From assembly GCF_020010905.1 (NCBI RefSeq), contig NZ_JAGJBY010000002.1, positions 4,464,001 to 4,528,000 of the forward strand: a DNA stretch of 64,000 nt, read 5' to 3'. A program made the translations under genes and the position numbers. The stretch is from Streptomyces acidiscabies (lineage in GTDB: Bacteria > Actinomycetota > Actinomycetes > Streptomycetales > Streptomycetaceae). Below are positions 36,533 through 45,182 of the stretch, piece after piece (position 1 is the first letter of the stretch; every line of letters begins with the position of its first letter). Under the pieces are notes generated by a model. It was not told the origin of the DNA. It ran no database searches and saw only the letters and a program-made list of their open reading frames with translations.

Positions 36533-37731
36533 CAAGTCACCGGAAGTTGGATCAACCCGCCGATCAGCGTGTTGTGGCGCAGTCCCAGCTCCTGAACACC
36601 GACAGCCAGCCGCAGCGCCGGGAACCGCGCGACGAGCTGCGCGAGCACCACCTGCAACTGCATGCGGGCCAGCATCGCGCCGACGCAGGCATAGGCGCCG
36701 TGCCCGAACACGAGGCTGTCCGTGGTGTCGCGCGTGACGTCGACCCGGCCGGGGTCGGCGAAGGCCGTCGCGTCGTGGTTGGCCGCGATGATGTTCAGCA
36801 GCACGAGGTCACCGGTCCGCACAGCGGCGCCGTCGACCTCGAAGTCCGTGAGCGCGTAGCGGGGCATACCGCCGTTGTGCGGGTTCGGCATCGACCTGCG
36901 CAGGGTCTCCTCGACCGCGCCGGGCACGAGATCCGGGTCGTCCACCAGCGTCTGCCACTGCCCGGGGTTCGCCAGCAGCAGCGCCACGCAGGTGCCGATC
37001 CGGGCCACCGTCGTCTCGTACCCGCCGAACAGCAGCAGCGCCGTCAGCCCGAGGACCTCGTTGTCGGTGATCCCCTCGGCCGCGCAGATCCGGGAGACCG
37101 CGTCGTCACCCGGAGCGCGCCGCTTGTCCGCGACGAGCTGACGGCAGTAGCCGAACAACTCGCCCAGCCCCTGCTTGGAGCGGACCGGGTCCCCGACGTC
37201 GGCGGCGTCCTGGGTCCAGCCCCCGAACCGCTCCTTGTCCTCCTGCGGCACGCCCAGCCACTCGCACATCACCTGGACCGGCAGCGACAGCGCCACCGCC
37301 TCACGCAGGTCCACCGGCGGTTCCTGCCCGGCCAGTTGGTCCAGGAGCTGCCCGGTCACCTTCTCCACGTACGGCCGCAGCGCCGCCATCCGCTCCGGCG
37401 CGAAGTGCGGCTCCAGCAGCGCCCGCAACCGGCCGTGGTCGGTCGCGAAGTCGCCCAGCAGGTTCGCGAGCAGCGCGGAGCCGGGGTCCTTCGGGGCCTC
37501 GGGATCGGGATGGGTACGGCCGAGCCGGTCGTCGTCGAGCAGCTGCCGCACCCGGGCGTGACCGGTGACCAGCCACGCCGGGGCGCCCTCGGCCGTACGC
37601 ACCCGGTGGATGGTGCCCTCGGACTGGAGCGTGCGCAGCCCCGGCGCGAGGTGCAGCACGTTCGTCTGCTCGAAAGGCAGTTGAGCTGGGGTCCTCACTG
37701 ACGGCCTCCGCCGGAAGGGTCGGTCGGTCAT
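36529..37731 (-). CDS. Cytochrome P450 (operon member)
   Basis: 400 aa from ATG 37731 (ATGA overlap). Conserved I-helix LLLFGGYETTV with the acid-Thr pair, EETLRRSMP (ExxR), and heme loop FGHGAYACVGA near residue 343-353. A normal oxygen-activating P450 on these criteria, unlike the second P450 at 38903. Likely oxidises the prenyl chain or ring of the aminobenzoate product. No dedicated ferredoxin gene is in the operon. Confidence 0.92.
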   Translation of the reverse strand: MTDRPFRRRPSVRTPAQLPFEQTNVLHLAPGLRTLQSEGTIHRVRTAEGAPAWLVTGHARVRQLLDDDRLGRTHPDPEAPKDPGSALLANLLGDFATDHGRLRALLEPHFAPERMAALRPYVEKVTGQLLDQLAGQEPPVDLREAVALSLPVQVMCEWLGVPQEDKERFGGWTQDAADVGDPVRSKQGLGELFGYCRQLVADKRRAPGDDAVSRICAAEGITDNEVLGLTALLLFGGYETTVARIGTCVALLLANPGQWQTLVDDPDLVPGAVEETLRRSMPNPHNGGMPRYALTDFEVDGAAVRTGDLVLLNIIAANHDATAFADPGRVDVTRDTTDSLVFGHGAYACVGAMLARMQLQVVLAQLVARFPALRLAVGVQELGLRHNTLIGGLIQLPVTW

Positions 37732-38708
37732 GGCGTGCGGTGGACGATGCGGTCGAACAGCGCGGTGAGCGCGGTCGACGCGGCCGGGGTCAGGCCCGCC
37801 CGGCCGAGGTGCTCCAGGGCCGAGTCCAGGTGACCGCGCGACAGCTTCTCGGCCGTGTGCCGGCCGCCGCACTCCTCGACGAGGTCGGCCAGCTCCTGGA
37901 GGTACGCCGCCGAGGTGCCGTCGGCGTCCCACAGCCCGCGCAGGCGTCCGGCAGCCGTGCCGTCGGCGGACAGCGCCGCCAGTACCGGGAAGCTCGGGTT
38001 GCGCCGCTCGATGTCGCTGCGGACGGGCTTGCCGGTCACCGAGGGGTCGCCCCAGATGTCCTCGACGTCGTTGAGGATCTGGAAGGCGAGGCCCAGGTGC
38101 CTGCCCGCGCCGCGCAGGGCGGCCACGACGTGCTGGGGCCGGCCGGCCCGCAGCGCGGGCGTCACCAGTGCGCATTCCAGCAGCGCGGACGTCTTGTCCT
38201 CGACGATCCGCTCGTACTCCGCGGTACCGGCGCGCGGGTCCGCCCGGACGGTGAACTCCCGTGCCTGGCCCGCGAGCACCAGATCCGTGACCTCCGCGAA
38301 GAGGCCGGAGATCTCCGTGCGGCCGGGGCCGGGATCGTCGACGACCATCCGCAGGGCGAGGGACTGCAAGGCGTCCCCGGCGAGGATGGCCGGGCCGGTG
38401 CCGAACACCTTCCACGCGGCCGGACGGCCACGGCGCAGCTCGTCCCCGTCGATGATGTCGTCGTGGACCAGGGTCGCGTTGTGCAGCAGCTCCAGCGCCG
38501 CCGCCTGGCACCGCACCGCCTCGGGCCGCACACCGACGCCGTCGGCCGCCGCCAGCATGAGGGCCGAGCGCGTCAGCTTGCCGTTCGGCGCCGGGCCGGG
38601 GTGACCGTTCTCGTCCGTGAAGCCGAGGTGGTACGAGCAGATCCGGGCCAGGGTCGGCTCCAGCGCCGACACCTGCCGCCGTATGACGGGTAATACGGTG
38701 GACCGCAC
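37728..38708 (-). CDS. Isoprenyl diphosphate synthase
   Basis: 326 aa from GTG 38708 with GGGGAGGGA upstream; first gene of the eight-gene operon. First aspartate-rich motif DDIID at 83-87; second motif is NDVED (213-217), with Asn replacing the first Asp of the usual DDxxD. The residues just before the first motif (NATLVH) are small, so chain length cannot be fixed from sequence; geranyl diphosphate would fit a benzastatin-like product. Uses isopentenyl and dimethylallyl diphosphates from the nearby MEP genes. Confidence 0.88.
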   Translation of the reverse strand: MRSTVLPVIRRQVSALEPTLARICSYHLGFTDENGHPGPAPNGKLTRSALMLAAADGVGVRPEAVRCQAAALELLHNATLVHDDIIDGDELRRGRPAAWKVFGTGPAILAGDALQSLALRMVVDDPGPGRTEISGLFAEVTDLVLAGQAREFTVRADPRAGTAEYERIVEDKTSALLECALVTPALRAGRPQHVVAALRGAGRHLGLAFQILNDVEDIWGDPSVTGKPVRSDIERRNPSFPVLAALSADGTAAGRLRGLWDADGTSAAYLQELADLVEECGGRHTAEKLSRGHLDSALEHLGRAGLTPAASTALTALFDRIVHRTP

Positions 38709-38766
38709 CGTCCCTCCCCGATTAGTGAATTACTCTGCGGGAATTTCCCGGGCCGTTCCGACCGCT

Positions 38767-38866
38767 ATCCTCAACGACCTCTCCGGATCGTGTCAACGAC
38801 AGATCGTGAGCCTTCTCGACTTTAGGAAAAACCCCAAAGTCCGGAACGCGCTGCCTCGATTAGACT
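38767..38866. promoter_or_regulatory. Bidirectional promoter between biosynthetic operon and second P450
   Basis: Minus-direction promoter: TTGACA (38796-38791) and GAGGAT (38772-38767) with an 18-bp spacer, reading into the operon that starts at 38708. Plus-direction promoter: element TAGGAAAAACCCCAAAG at 38823-38839 and -10-like GATTAGACT at 38858-38866, 37 bp before the P450 start. No TTGACA exists at the plus -35, so the A-rich element is probably an activator site. The same layout recurs at 42232-42321. Confidence 0.7.
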
Positions 38867-38902
38867 GCGGTCGGCACCGAGACCGAATTCACGAGAGGCG
38901 GA

Positions 38903-40201
38903 ATGGCTGTGTCAGTCGAGCCTGGGCAATTACGTGAAGGCAGGCCATTCGACCCCTACGGCGCGCATCGCGACGACCCGTATTCCTTTCTGGCCGACCT
39001 CGTCGAGATGGAGCCGGTGTTCTACGCGCCCCTGCTCGACGCGTGGTGCGTCACCCGGCGCGAGGACATGGTCGCCGTCCTGCGGGACGACCGGAACTTC
39101 ACGGCGCGCGACCACAACCCCCGCTCCAAGGTCGAACTCCCCGACGACGTGAGCCGGATGCTCCGCACCTGGCGCGGCGCCGGCGCCCTCGCCGTCGGCT
39201 CCCTCGACCCGCCCGAGCACTCCCGGATCAGGGACGTCCTCAACATCGGGTTCACCCCGGCCCGGGTCAGGGCCTTCGAACCCACGGTCCGCGCGATCGC
39301 CACCAACCTGGCCGAACGCACCGCCGCGTCACCGGAGTTCGACTTCATCACCGAGTACGCCGTCCCGTACGCCCTCGACGTGATCTGCCGGCGCCTCGGC
39401 ATCCCGGACGAGTACGTGGAGCGCTGCCGCGTCTGGTCCGAGCAGCGCATCGAACTCATGATGCTCCAGAGCTACACCGACCCCGACTGGCTGCGCGAGT
39501 ACGCCCGGGGGCTGATGGAGTTCGGGGCGTTCGCCCGCTCCCTCGTGCAGGAGCGCCTCGCCTCGCCGCAGGACGACCTGATCAGCGAACTCCTCCACGA
39601 CGGCAGGGCGGGCACCACGCTCACCGCCGAGGAGGTCTCCGTCCAGGTCCCCACGCTGATCTTCGCGGGCCACATGACCTGCGCGGAGGCGCTCGGCACG
39701 ATCGTCCACCAGCAGCTGCGCTCACCCGGCGGCTGGGCCGACGTCGTCGACGGGAAGGTCGCCACCCGGGACCTCGTCGAGGAGGGGCTCCGCTTCGACA
39801 GCCCGCTGGCCGGCATGTACCGCACCGCGCTCCAGGACGTGACGGTCGGCGGCGTCCACCTCGCGGCGGGCAGCCGGCTCCTCCTGCTGTACGGCGCGGC
39901 CGGCCGGGACAGCCGTACCCACGCGTGCCCGGCCGGGTTCAGTCCGGGCAGCGAGTCCTCCGCGCACCTCGCGTTCGGGCACGGCATCCACTTCTGCCTC
40001 GGCGCCGGGTTCGCCCGCCTGGAACTGGAGGCCGCGATCGAGGCCGTCGCCGCCACGATGCCCGGACTGACCCTGGCACCGGGGCTGCCGCCGCGCCACC
40101 GGCCGGTGTTCCCGCTGCGGGCACTGAGCGAGCTGCGGGTCCGGACGTCCGGGCGGTCGGCGGGGGGCGTGGACGACACGCTGGCTTCCGTAGAGCGCTG
40201 A
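38903..40201 (+). CDS. Cytochrome P450 with atypical I-helix (candidate BezE-like cyclase)
   Basis: 432 aa from ATG 38903 (GAGAGGCGGA upstream). Heme loop FGHGIHFCLG with Cys365 is intact, as is an ExxR-like EEGLR. The I-helix reads AGHMTC at 255-260 where AGHETT is usual, so the conserved acid is Met258. Loss of the acid/alcohol pair suggests weakened dioxygen protonation. BezE of benzastatin biosynthesis is a P450 that uses an N-acetoxy arylamine, not dioxygen-derived oxidant, to form the N-heterocycle; this protein is the best counterpart here. That assignment is inference. Confidence 0.85.
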   Translation: MAVSVEPGQLREGRPFDPYGAHRDDPYSFLADLVEMEPVFYAPLLDAWCVTRREDMVAVLRDDRNFTARDHNPRSKVELPDDVSRMLRTWRGAGALAVGSLDPPEHSRIRDVLNIGFTPARVRAFEPTVRAIATNLAERTAASPEFDFITEYAVPYALDVICRRLGIPDEYVERCRVWSEQRIELMMLQSYTDPDWLREYARGLMEFGAFARSLVQERLASPQDDLISELLHDGRAGTTLTAEEVSVQVPTLIFAGHMTCAEALGTIVHQQLRSPGGWADVVDGKVATRDLVEEGLRFDSPLAGMYRTALQDVTVGGVHLAAGSRLLLLYGAAGRDSRTHACPAGFSPGSESSAHLAFGHGIHFCLGAGFARLELEAAIEAVAATMPGLTLAPGLPPRHRPVFPLRALSELRVRTSGRSAGGVDDTLASVER

Positions 40202-40212
40202 TACGACAGGTG

Positions 40213-40242
40213 ACGGCCCGCCGGTTCCGACCGGCGGGCCGT
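40213..40242. terminator. Bidirectional terminator between P450 and methyltransferase genes
   Basis: ACGGCCCGCCGGT / ACCGGCGGGCCGT form a perfect 13-bp stem with a 4-base loop in the 57-bp gap between two convergent genes. Confidence 0.85.
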
Positions 40243-40258
40243 TCTGGTGTACGGCGGG

Positions 40259-41116
40259 TCAGGCGCGGACCGCCGTCAGGTACACGTAGCCGCTCTCCGG
40301 GATGGACCCGAACCGGCGCACGAAGTGGATCAGCGAGTCGGCCTGCTCCCCGCCGACCAGGTCGGCCAGCTTGTCGCGGACCGTGCCGAAGGCGTCGGCC
40401 ATGAGGCTGAGGGTGCGGATGACGTTGTCGGTGACGTCACGGATCTCGACGTCGACGAAGCCGGCGGCGGCCAGCGTCTTTCGGTACTCCTCGATCGTGC
40501 CCAGGGAGTGCACCGCGTAGTTCGCGCAGATGTGGTCCAGGACGACCTGACCCTCCGGGCTGACCGGGTCGCGCTGGATGACGTCGGCGATGGCGAGCCG
40601 GCTGCCGGGGCGCAGGACGCGGGCGGTCTCGGCGAGCACCTGGCCCCGGTCGGGCATGTGCCACATCGACTCGAACGCCCAGGCCGCGTCGAAGGAGGCG
40701 TCGGGGAAGGGCAGGTCCATCGCGTCGGCGAACTGGAACGTGGCCCGGTCGGAGAGCCCCGCCTCGGCCGTGAGCTCCGTGGCCTCCGCGACCTGGATGT
40801 GGCTGACGGTGATGCCCACCACGTCCACCTCACGGGTGCGGGCGAGCCGCCGCGCGGGGTGGCCGACACCGCAGCCGATGTCCAGGACCCGCTGGCCCGC
40901 GCGGGCGTCGAGGCCCTCGATCATCAGGTCGGTGAGGCGGTCGGTGGCGACCTCGACGGAGCTGTCGTCGGCGTCGTCCTCCCAGTAGCCGTAGTGGATG
41001 TTGCGGCCCCACGCGGAGCCGTAGATCCGGCCGAAACCGTCGTACACGGTGCGGACGTCGCTGGGGGCGGGGGACTCGCTGGGCGTCAGGGCGGGGGACT
41101 GGCTGGGGGCTGTCAT
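40259..41116 (-). CDS. SAM-dependent methyltransferase, RebM/TleD-like
   Basis: 285 aa from ATG 41116, GGAGACC upstream. Class I fold: NIHYGYWED (about 38-46), SAM loop VLDIGCGVGHPARRLA near 79-94, DAMDLPFPDASFDAAW. The NIHYGYW block links it to small-molecule O/N/C-methyltransferases such as RebM and the prenyl methylase/cyclase TleD. In a benzastatin-like product a hydroxylated prenyl carbon is O-methylated, which is one candidate role; N-methylation is another. Same strand as the next methyltransferase gene, 127 bp upstream. Confidence 0.88.
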   Translation of the reverse strand: MTAPSQSPALTPSESPAPSDVRTVYDGFGRIYGSAWGRNIHYGYWEDDADDSSVEVATDRLTDLMIEGLDARAGQRVLDIGCGVGHPARRLARTREVDVVGITVSHIQVAEATELTAEAGLSDRATFQFADAMDLPFPDASFDAAWAFESMWHMPDRGQVLAETARVLRPGSRLAIADVIQRDPVSPEGQVVLDHICANYAVHSLGTIEEYRKTLAAAGFVDVEIRDVTDNVIRTLSLMADAFGTVRDKLADLVGGEQADSLIHFVRRFGSIPESGYVYLTAVRA

Positions 41117-41243
41117 GAGGTCTCCGTATCGTCGGGAAGAGGGCGCGGTCCGGCCGTGAGCGCGGCCTTGGTGCGGACGGAAACCCGCCGCGCTCGGCCG
41201 AGCGCGGCGGGGAGCTGGTGCGGGCGCCGGTGAGGGTGCCGGT

Positions 41244-42161
41244 TCACTTCCGTTCGAAGCGCAGGAAGCCCAGCTTCAGGCCGCCCGCGCGCCATTCGGC
41301 GCCCAGCGCCTGGTTCGCCATCAGGGAGATGCGCATCTGCCGGCGCTCGACGGACGACAGGCTGTCGTCGCTGTCCAGCACCGCCTGCGTCCAGGCGGTG
41401 CTCTCGTCCCAGAACGGCGCGGTCTCCGGCGTCGCGTCGACGTCGTCGACCAGCTCGAACCCCGCGGCCCCGGCGGCCTCCGCGTACGCGCGCACCGTCG
41501 TCGGCTTCGTGTAGAAGTACTCCGCCCACACGTCGGCCCCGCGGGGACGGGTGATGAAGACCTCCTCGATACACACGCTGCCGCCCGGGCGGATGATGTT
41601 CGACAGCCGGTCGAACCACCGCGGACGGTCGAAGTAGCCGCTGCTCTCGATGGCCACGGCCGCGTCGTAGGGACCGCCGTCCTGGGGGAGGTGCATCGCG
41701 TCGCAGACCAGCGCGCGAACCCGGCCGCCGACCCCGGCCTCCTGCGCGAACCCCTCGACGATCGGGGCGTGTTCGGGCGCGTTGGTGACCGACGTGACGT
41801 CGGCGCCGTATTCCTGCGCCCAGAAGAGCGAGCCGCCGCCGAGACCGCAGCCGACGTCCAGGACCCGGCCCGAAAGACGGTGTTCGGCGCCCCAGATCTT
41901 GGCCGCGTACCGCAGCAGCCCCTCCTGGTGAATGCGGATGCTGTGGCGAATGTCGTCGGCCGTGGCGTCGTGCACGTCCAGGGGCGTCCGGGAGGACGGG
42001 TAGTGGCCCACGTGGTAGTGAATCCTGGGGCCGGGCCCGTATTTACGGACGAGTTTCGCCGTTTTCTCGTCGTAGTACTGGCCGACTATCCGCACCTCGT
42101 CCTGCGGCTCCAGCACTTGCTGAGCTGAGCCCGAAAGCTCGTCCAGATCTGACACAGTCAT
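41244..42161 (-). CDS. SAM-dependent methyltransferase, candidate prenyl diphosphate C-methyltransferase
   Basis: 305 aa from ATG 42161, preceded by a perfect CTGGAGGA site; ATG 42233 would overlap the promoter and is rejected. SAM loop VLDVGCGLGGGSLFWA near residue 96-111. Outside the SAM core it resembles geranyl diphosphate methyltransferases: an early RIHYHVGHY block, and a late PETAPFWDEST block like the LPYWELR region of the 2-methylisoborneol enzyme. In benzastatin biosynthesis BezA methylates geranyl diphosphate at C6, so this gene is the candidate equivalent. Plain O-methylation remains possible. Confidence 0.85.
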   Translation of the reverse strand: MTVSDLDELSGSAQQVLEPQDEVRIVGQYYDEKTAKLVRKYGPGPRIHYHVGHYPSSRTPLDVHDATADDIRHSIRIHQEGLLRYAAKIWGAEHRLSGRVLDVGCGLGGGSLFWAQEYGADVTSVTNAPEHAPIVEGFAQEAGVGGRVRALVCDAMHLPQDGGPYDAAVAIESSGYFDRPRWFDRLSNIIRPGGSVCIEEVFITRPRGADVWAEYFYTKPTTVRAYAEAAGAAGFELVDDVDATPETAPFWDESTAWTQAVLDSDDSLSSVERRQMRISLMANQALGAEWRAGGLKLGFLRFERK

Positions 42162-42231
42162 TCCTCCAGAGCTCGAATTCCGACCCGGAATTTTGATTCG
42201 CCCCGAAAATAAGTGGAAGCTATGGGACCCC

Positions 42232-42321
42232 ATCCTGGGAGGGCGGGACCGGCCCTGTCAACGACGCCCGGTGGGTCTAGTAAAAACCCTAAAGGCCAGG
42301 GCGGCGGGTCTGGATTAGACT
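42232..42321. promoter_or_regulatory. Bidirectional promoter between methyltransferase and MEP genes
   Basis: Minus direction: TTGACA (42261-42256) and CAGGAT (42237-42232), 18-bp spacer, reading into the methyltransferase gene. Plus direction: TAGTAAAAACCCTAAAG at 42278-42294 and GATTAGACT at 42313-42321. The two plus-direction elements are 35 bp apart and 80 and 45 bp from the ATG, exactly as in the P450 promoter at 38823-38903. GTCGTTGACA is also conserved in both. Confidence 0.7.
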
Positions 42322-42357
42322 CCGGCTATTCAGCCAACACCCGACGACGGAGTGGGA

Positions 42358-43308
42358 ATGAGTGGCGGAAAGCAGGTCCTGCTGGCCGAGCCGCGGAGTT
42401 TTTGCGCCGGGGTGCGGCGTGCGATAGCCATCATCGACCTCGCGCTGGAACGGCATGGCGCACCCGTGTACGTCCGCAAGGAGATCGTTCACAACCACCA
42501 CGTGGTGCGGGAGTTCCAGCGCCGGGGAGTGCGGTTCGTCGACTCCGAGGAGGAGGTGCCCCGGGGCGCGGTGTGCGTCTTCTCCGCGCACGGCGTCTCC
42601 CCGCAGGTACGGGACAACGCCGCCGCGCGCGAACTGGACGTCCTCGACGCGACCTGCCCCCTGGTGGCCAAGGTGCACCAGGAGGCCCTCCGGTTCGCGC
42701 GGGACGGCCGTACGCTGCTGCTGATCGGGCACGCGGACCACGAGGAGGTCGAGGGCACCTACGGGCACGCCCCCGACCGGACCGTCGTCGTCGAGTCGGT
42801 CGCCGACGCGCAGGCGCTGGACCTGCCCGCCGACGCGCCCGTCGCCTACCTCACCCAGACCACGCTGTCCGTGGACGAGACCAAGGACATCATCGCCGTG
42901 CTCCGCAGCAGGTTCCGCGATCTGCGGGGGCCGGGCACCGACGACATCTGCTACGCCAGCCAGAACCGCCAGGACGGCATCAGGGCCATCGCGGACCGGT
43001 GCGACCTGGTGCTGGTCGTCGGTTCGGTCAACTCCAGCAACTCGATCCGCATGGTCGAGGTGGCGCGCAGGCTCGGCGTCAAGGCCGAACTGGTGCCGGA
43101 CGTCAGCCACTTCGACGCCGCCTGGCTGGCCGGCGTGCGCACGGTCGGGGTGAGCGCGGGGGCGAGCGCGCCGGAGATCCTCGTCGACCAGCTGCTCGAC
43201 CGGCTCGCCGGACTGGGGTACGCGGACACGCTCGTGGAGCGGGTGGCGACCGAGGACGTGGTGTTCTCGCCGCCGGCCCGGCTGACCGGTGCGGCACAGG
43301 CGCCGTGA
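42358..43308 (+). CDS. ispH: 4-hydroxy-3-methylbut-2-enyl diphosphate reductase
   Basis: 316 aa. ATG 42358 is preferred over GTG 42352 because GGAG is well placed and the promoter-to-ATG distance then equals that of the second P450. The three iron-sulfur Cys are present in SFCAGVRRA, LDATCPLV and DICYASQNRQ. GSVNSSNS and the QTTLS block are also typical. It catalyses the last MEP step to isopentenyl/dimethylallyl diphosphate. With dxs and ispG behind it, this is a cluster-dedicated supply of prenyl precursors. Confidence 0.95.
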   Translation: MSGGKQVLLAEPRSFCAGVRRAIAIIDLALERHGAPVYVRKEIVHNHHVVREFQRRGVRFVDSEEEVPRGAVCVFSAHGVSPQVRDNAAARELDVLDATCPLVAKVHQEALRFARDGRTLLLIGHADHEEVEGTYGHAPDRTVVVESVADAQALDLPADAPVAYLTQTTLSVDETKDIIAVLRSRFRDLRGPGTDDICYASQNRQDGIRAIADRCDLVLVVGSVNSSNSIRMVEVARRLGVKAELVPDVSHFDAAWLAGVRTVGVSAGASAPEILVDQLLDRLAGLGYADTLVERVATEDVVFSPPARLTGAAQAP

Positions 43309-43376
43309 ACCTTCCCGAACCGACCGAGAGCGCGGCCACCGCCGCCGACCACACCCGGTGAGGAGCACTGTCCGAG

Positions 43377-45182
43377 ATGGCGCTGCTGGAAACCGTGCGC
43401 GACCCGGCGAAACTGCGTGAGCTGACCGCCGGGGAACTGTGTGAACTCGCCGAGGAGATCCGCGCGTTCCTCATCGACCGGGTCTCCGCGACCGGGGGAC
43501 ACCTCGGGCCCAACCTGGGGGTGGTCGAGCTGACCATCGCGCTGCACACCGTCTTCGACTCCCCGCGCGACCGGCTCCTGTGGGACACCGGGCACCAGTC
43601 CTACGTACACAAGATCCTGACGGGCCGCCAGGCCGGGTTCGACCGGCTGCGCAAGGCCGGCGGGGTCTCCGGCTACCCGAGCCGGGAGGAGTCCGAGCAC
43701 GACCTGGTGGAGAACTCGCACGCCTCCACCGCGCTGTCGTACGCGGACGGTCTTGCCCGGGCGGACGCCCACCTCGGACGGCGCGACCGGGCGACCGTCG
43801 CGGTCATCGGCGACGGCGCGATGACCGGCGGCATGGCCTGGGAGGCGCTCAACAACATCGCGGGCGGGCCCGAACGGCCGCTCGTCATCGTGCTCAACGA
43901 CAACCAGCGCTCCTACGCGCCGACCGTCGGCGGACTCGCCGAGCACCTCGCCGAGTTACGGGCCGGGCGCGGGCCGGGCGTCTTCGAACAGCTAGGGCTC
44001 GGCTACCTCGGCCCCGTCGACGGCCACGACATCACCGCCCTCCAGGACGCCCTGCGCCGCGCGGTCGCGCTGGGCGGGCCGGTGGTCGTCCATGCGATCA
44101 CCGCCAAGGGGCGGGGATACCGGCACACCGAGGCCAACGACCTCGACCTCGGACACGCCGTCAAGCCCATGGACCCGCACACCGGGCAGGCGCTCAAGGC
44201 GTCGCCCCCGTCGTTCACGTCGGTGTTCGGCGAGACGCTCGTCCACCTCGCCGAGCGGCGCGAGGACCTCGTGGCGATCACCGCCGCGATGGCCGAGCCC
44301 ACCGGCCTCCTGCCGCTGCACCGCAGGTTCCCGCACCGGGTGATCGACGTCGGCATCGCCGAACAGCACGCGGTCACCATGGCCGCCGGGCTGTCCATGG
44401 GCGGCGTGCACCCGGTCGTGGCGATCTACTCCACGTTCGTCAGCCGCGCGCTCGACCAGCTCCTCATGGACGTCGCCCTGCACCGCCGCCCGGTCACGTT
44501 CGTCCTCGACCGGTCCGGAGTGACCGGCGACGACGGGCCCAGCCACAACGGCATGTGGGACCTGTCGGTGCTCCAGGTCGTACCGGGACTGCGGATCGCG
44601 GCGCCGCGCGACGGCACCCGGCTGGCGGAACTCCTGGCCGAAGCGGTCGCCTGGGACGAGGGCCCGACGCTGCTGCGGTTCCCCAAGGGCCCCGCCGGGG
44701 ACGACCTCCCCGCCGTCGCCACCTTCAACGGCCTCGACGTGCTGCGCCGTGCCGGCTCGCTGGACGTGCTGATCATCGCGGTGGGCGCGCTGGCCGGACT
44801 CGCGCTCACCGTCGCCGACGCGGTACGGGGCCGGGGCATCGGCGTGACGGTGGTGGACCCGAGGTGGGTCACCCCGGTCAACCCCGCCCTCGCCGACCTG
44901 GCCCGCCGCCACCGGCTCGCCATCACCGTCGAGGACAACAGCCGCGCGGGCGGCGTCGGTTCCGCGGTCGCACAGACGCTGCGGGACGCCGACGTCCGCA
45001 CCCCGCTGCGCGAGTTCGGCATCCCGAGGCGGTTCCTCAGCCACGGCTCACGGGCCGAGGTGCTCGCCGCCTGCGGGCTCACCGCCCAGGACATCACCCG
45101 GGGCGTGGTGGAACTCCTGGCCGGCCTCGAAGACATCGGCGACCCCGGCATCCGGCCGGTCCGCTCAGGGGAGGAACTATGA
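43377..45182 (+). CDS. dxs: 1-deoxy-D-xylulose-5-phosphate synthase
   Basis: 601 aa from ATG 43377. Thiamine diphosphate motif GDGAMTGGMAWEALNN (about 143-158), HQSYVHKILTG, and the transketolase pyrimidine part with DVGIAEQHAVTMAAGL near 323-338 and DRSGVTGDDGPSHNG. First committed step of the MEP pathway, from pyruvate and glyceraldehyde 3-phosphate. Slightly shorter than the housekeeping enzyme of about 640 aa, as is usual for cluster copies. Overlaps ispG by four bases. Confidence 0.96.
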   Translation: MALLETVRDPAKLRELTAGELCELAEEIRAFLIDRVSATGGHLGPNLGVVELTIALHTVFDSPRDRLLWDTGHQSYVHKILTGRQAGFDRLRKAGGVSGYPSREESEHDLVENSHASTALSYADGLARADAHLGRRDRATVAVIGDGAMTGGMAWEALNNIAGGPERPLVIVLNDNQRSYAPTVGGLAEHLAELRAGRGPGVFEQLGLGYLGPVDGHDITALQDALRRAVALGGPVVVHAITAKGRGYRHTEANDLDLGHAVKPMDPHTGQALKASPPSFTSVFGETLVHLAERREDLVAITAAMAEPTGLLPLHRRFPHRVIDVGIAEQHAVTMAAGLSMGGVHPVVAIYSTFVSRALDQLLMDVALHRRPVTFVLDRSGVTGDDGPSHNGMWDLSVLQVVPGLRIAAPRDGTRLAELLAEAVAWDEGPTLLRFPKGPAGDDLPAVATFNGLDVLRRAGSLDVLIIAVGALAGLALTVADAVRGRGIGVTVVDPRWVTPVNPALADLARRHRLAITVEDNSRAGGVGSAVAQTLRDADVRTPLREFGIPRRFLSHGSRAEVLAACGLTAQDITRGVVELLAGLEDIGDPGIRPVRSGEEL

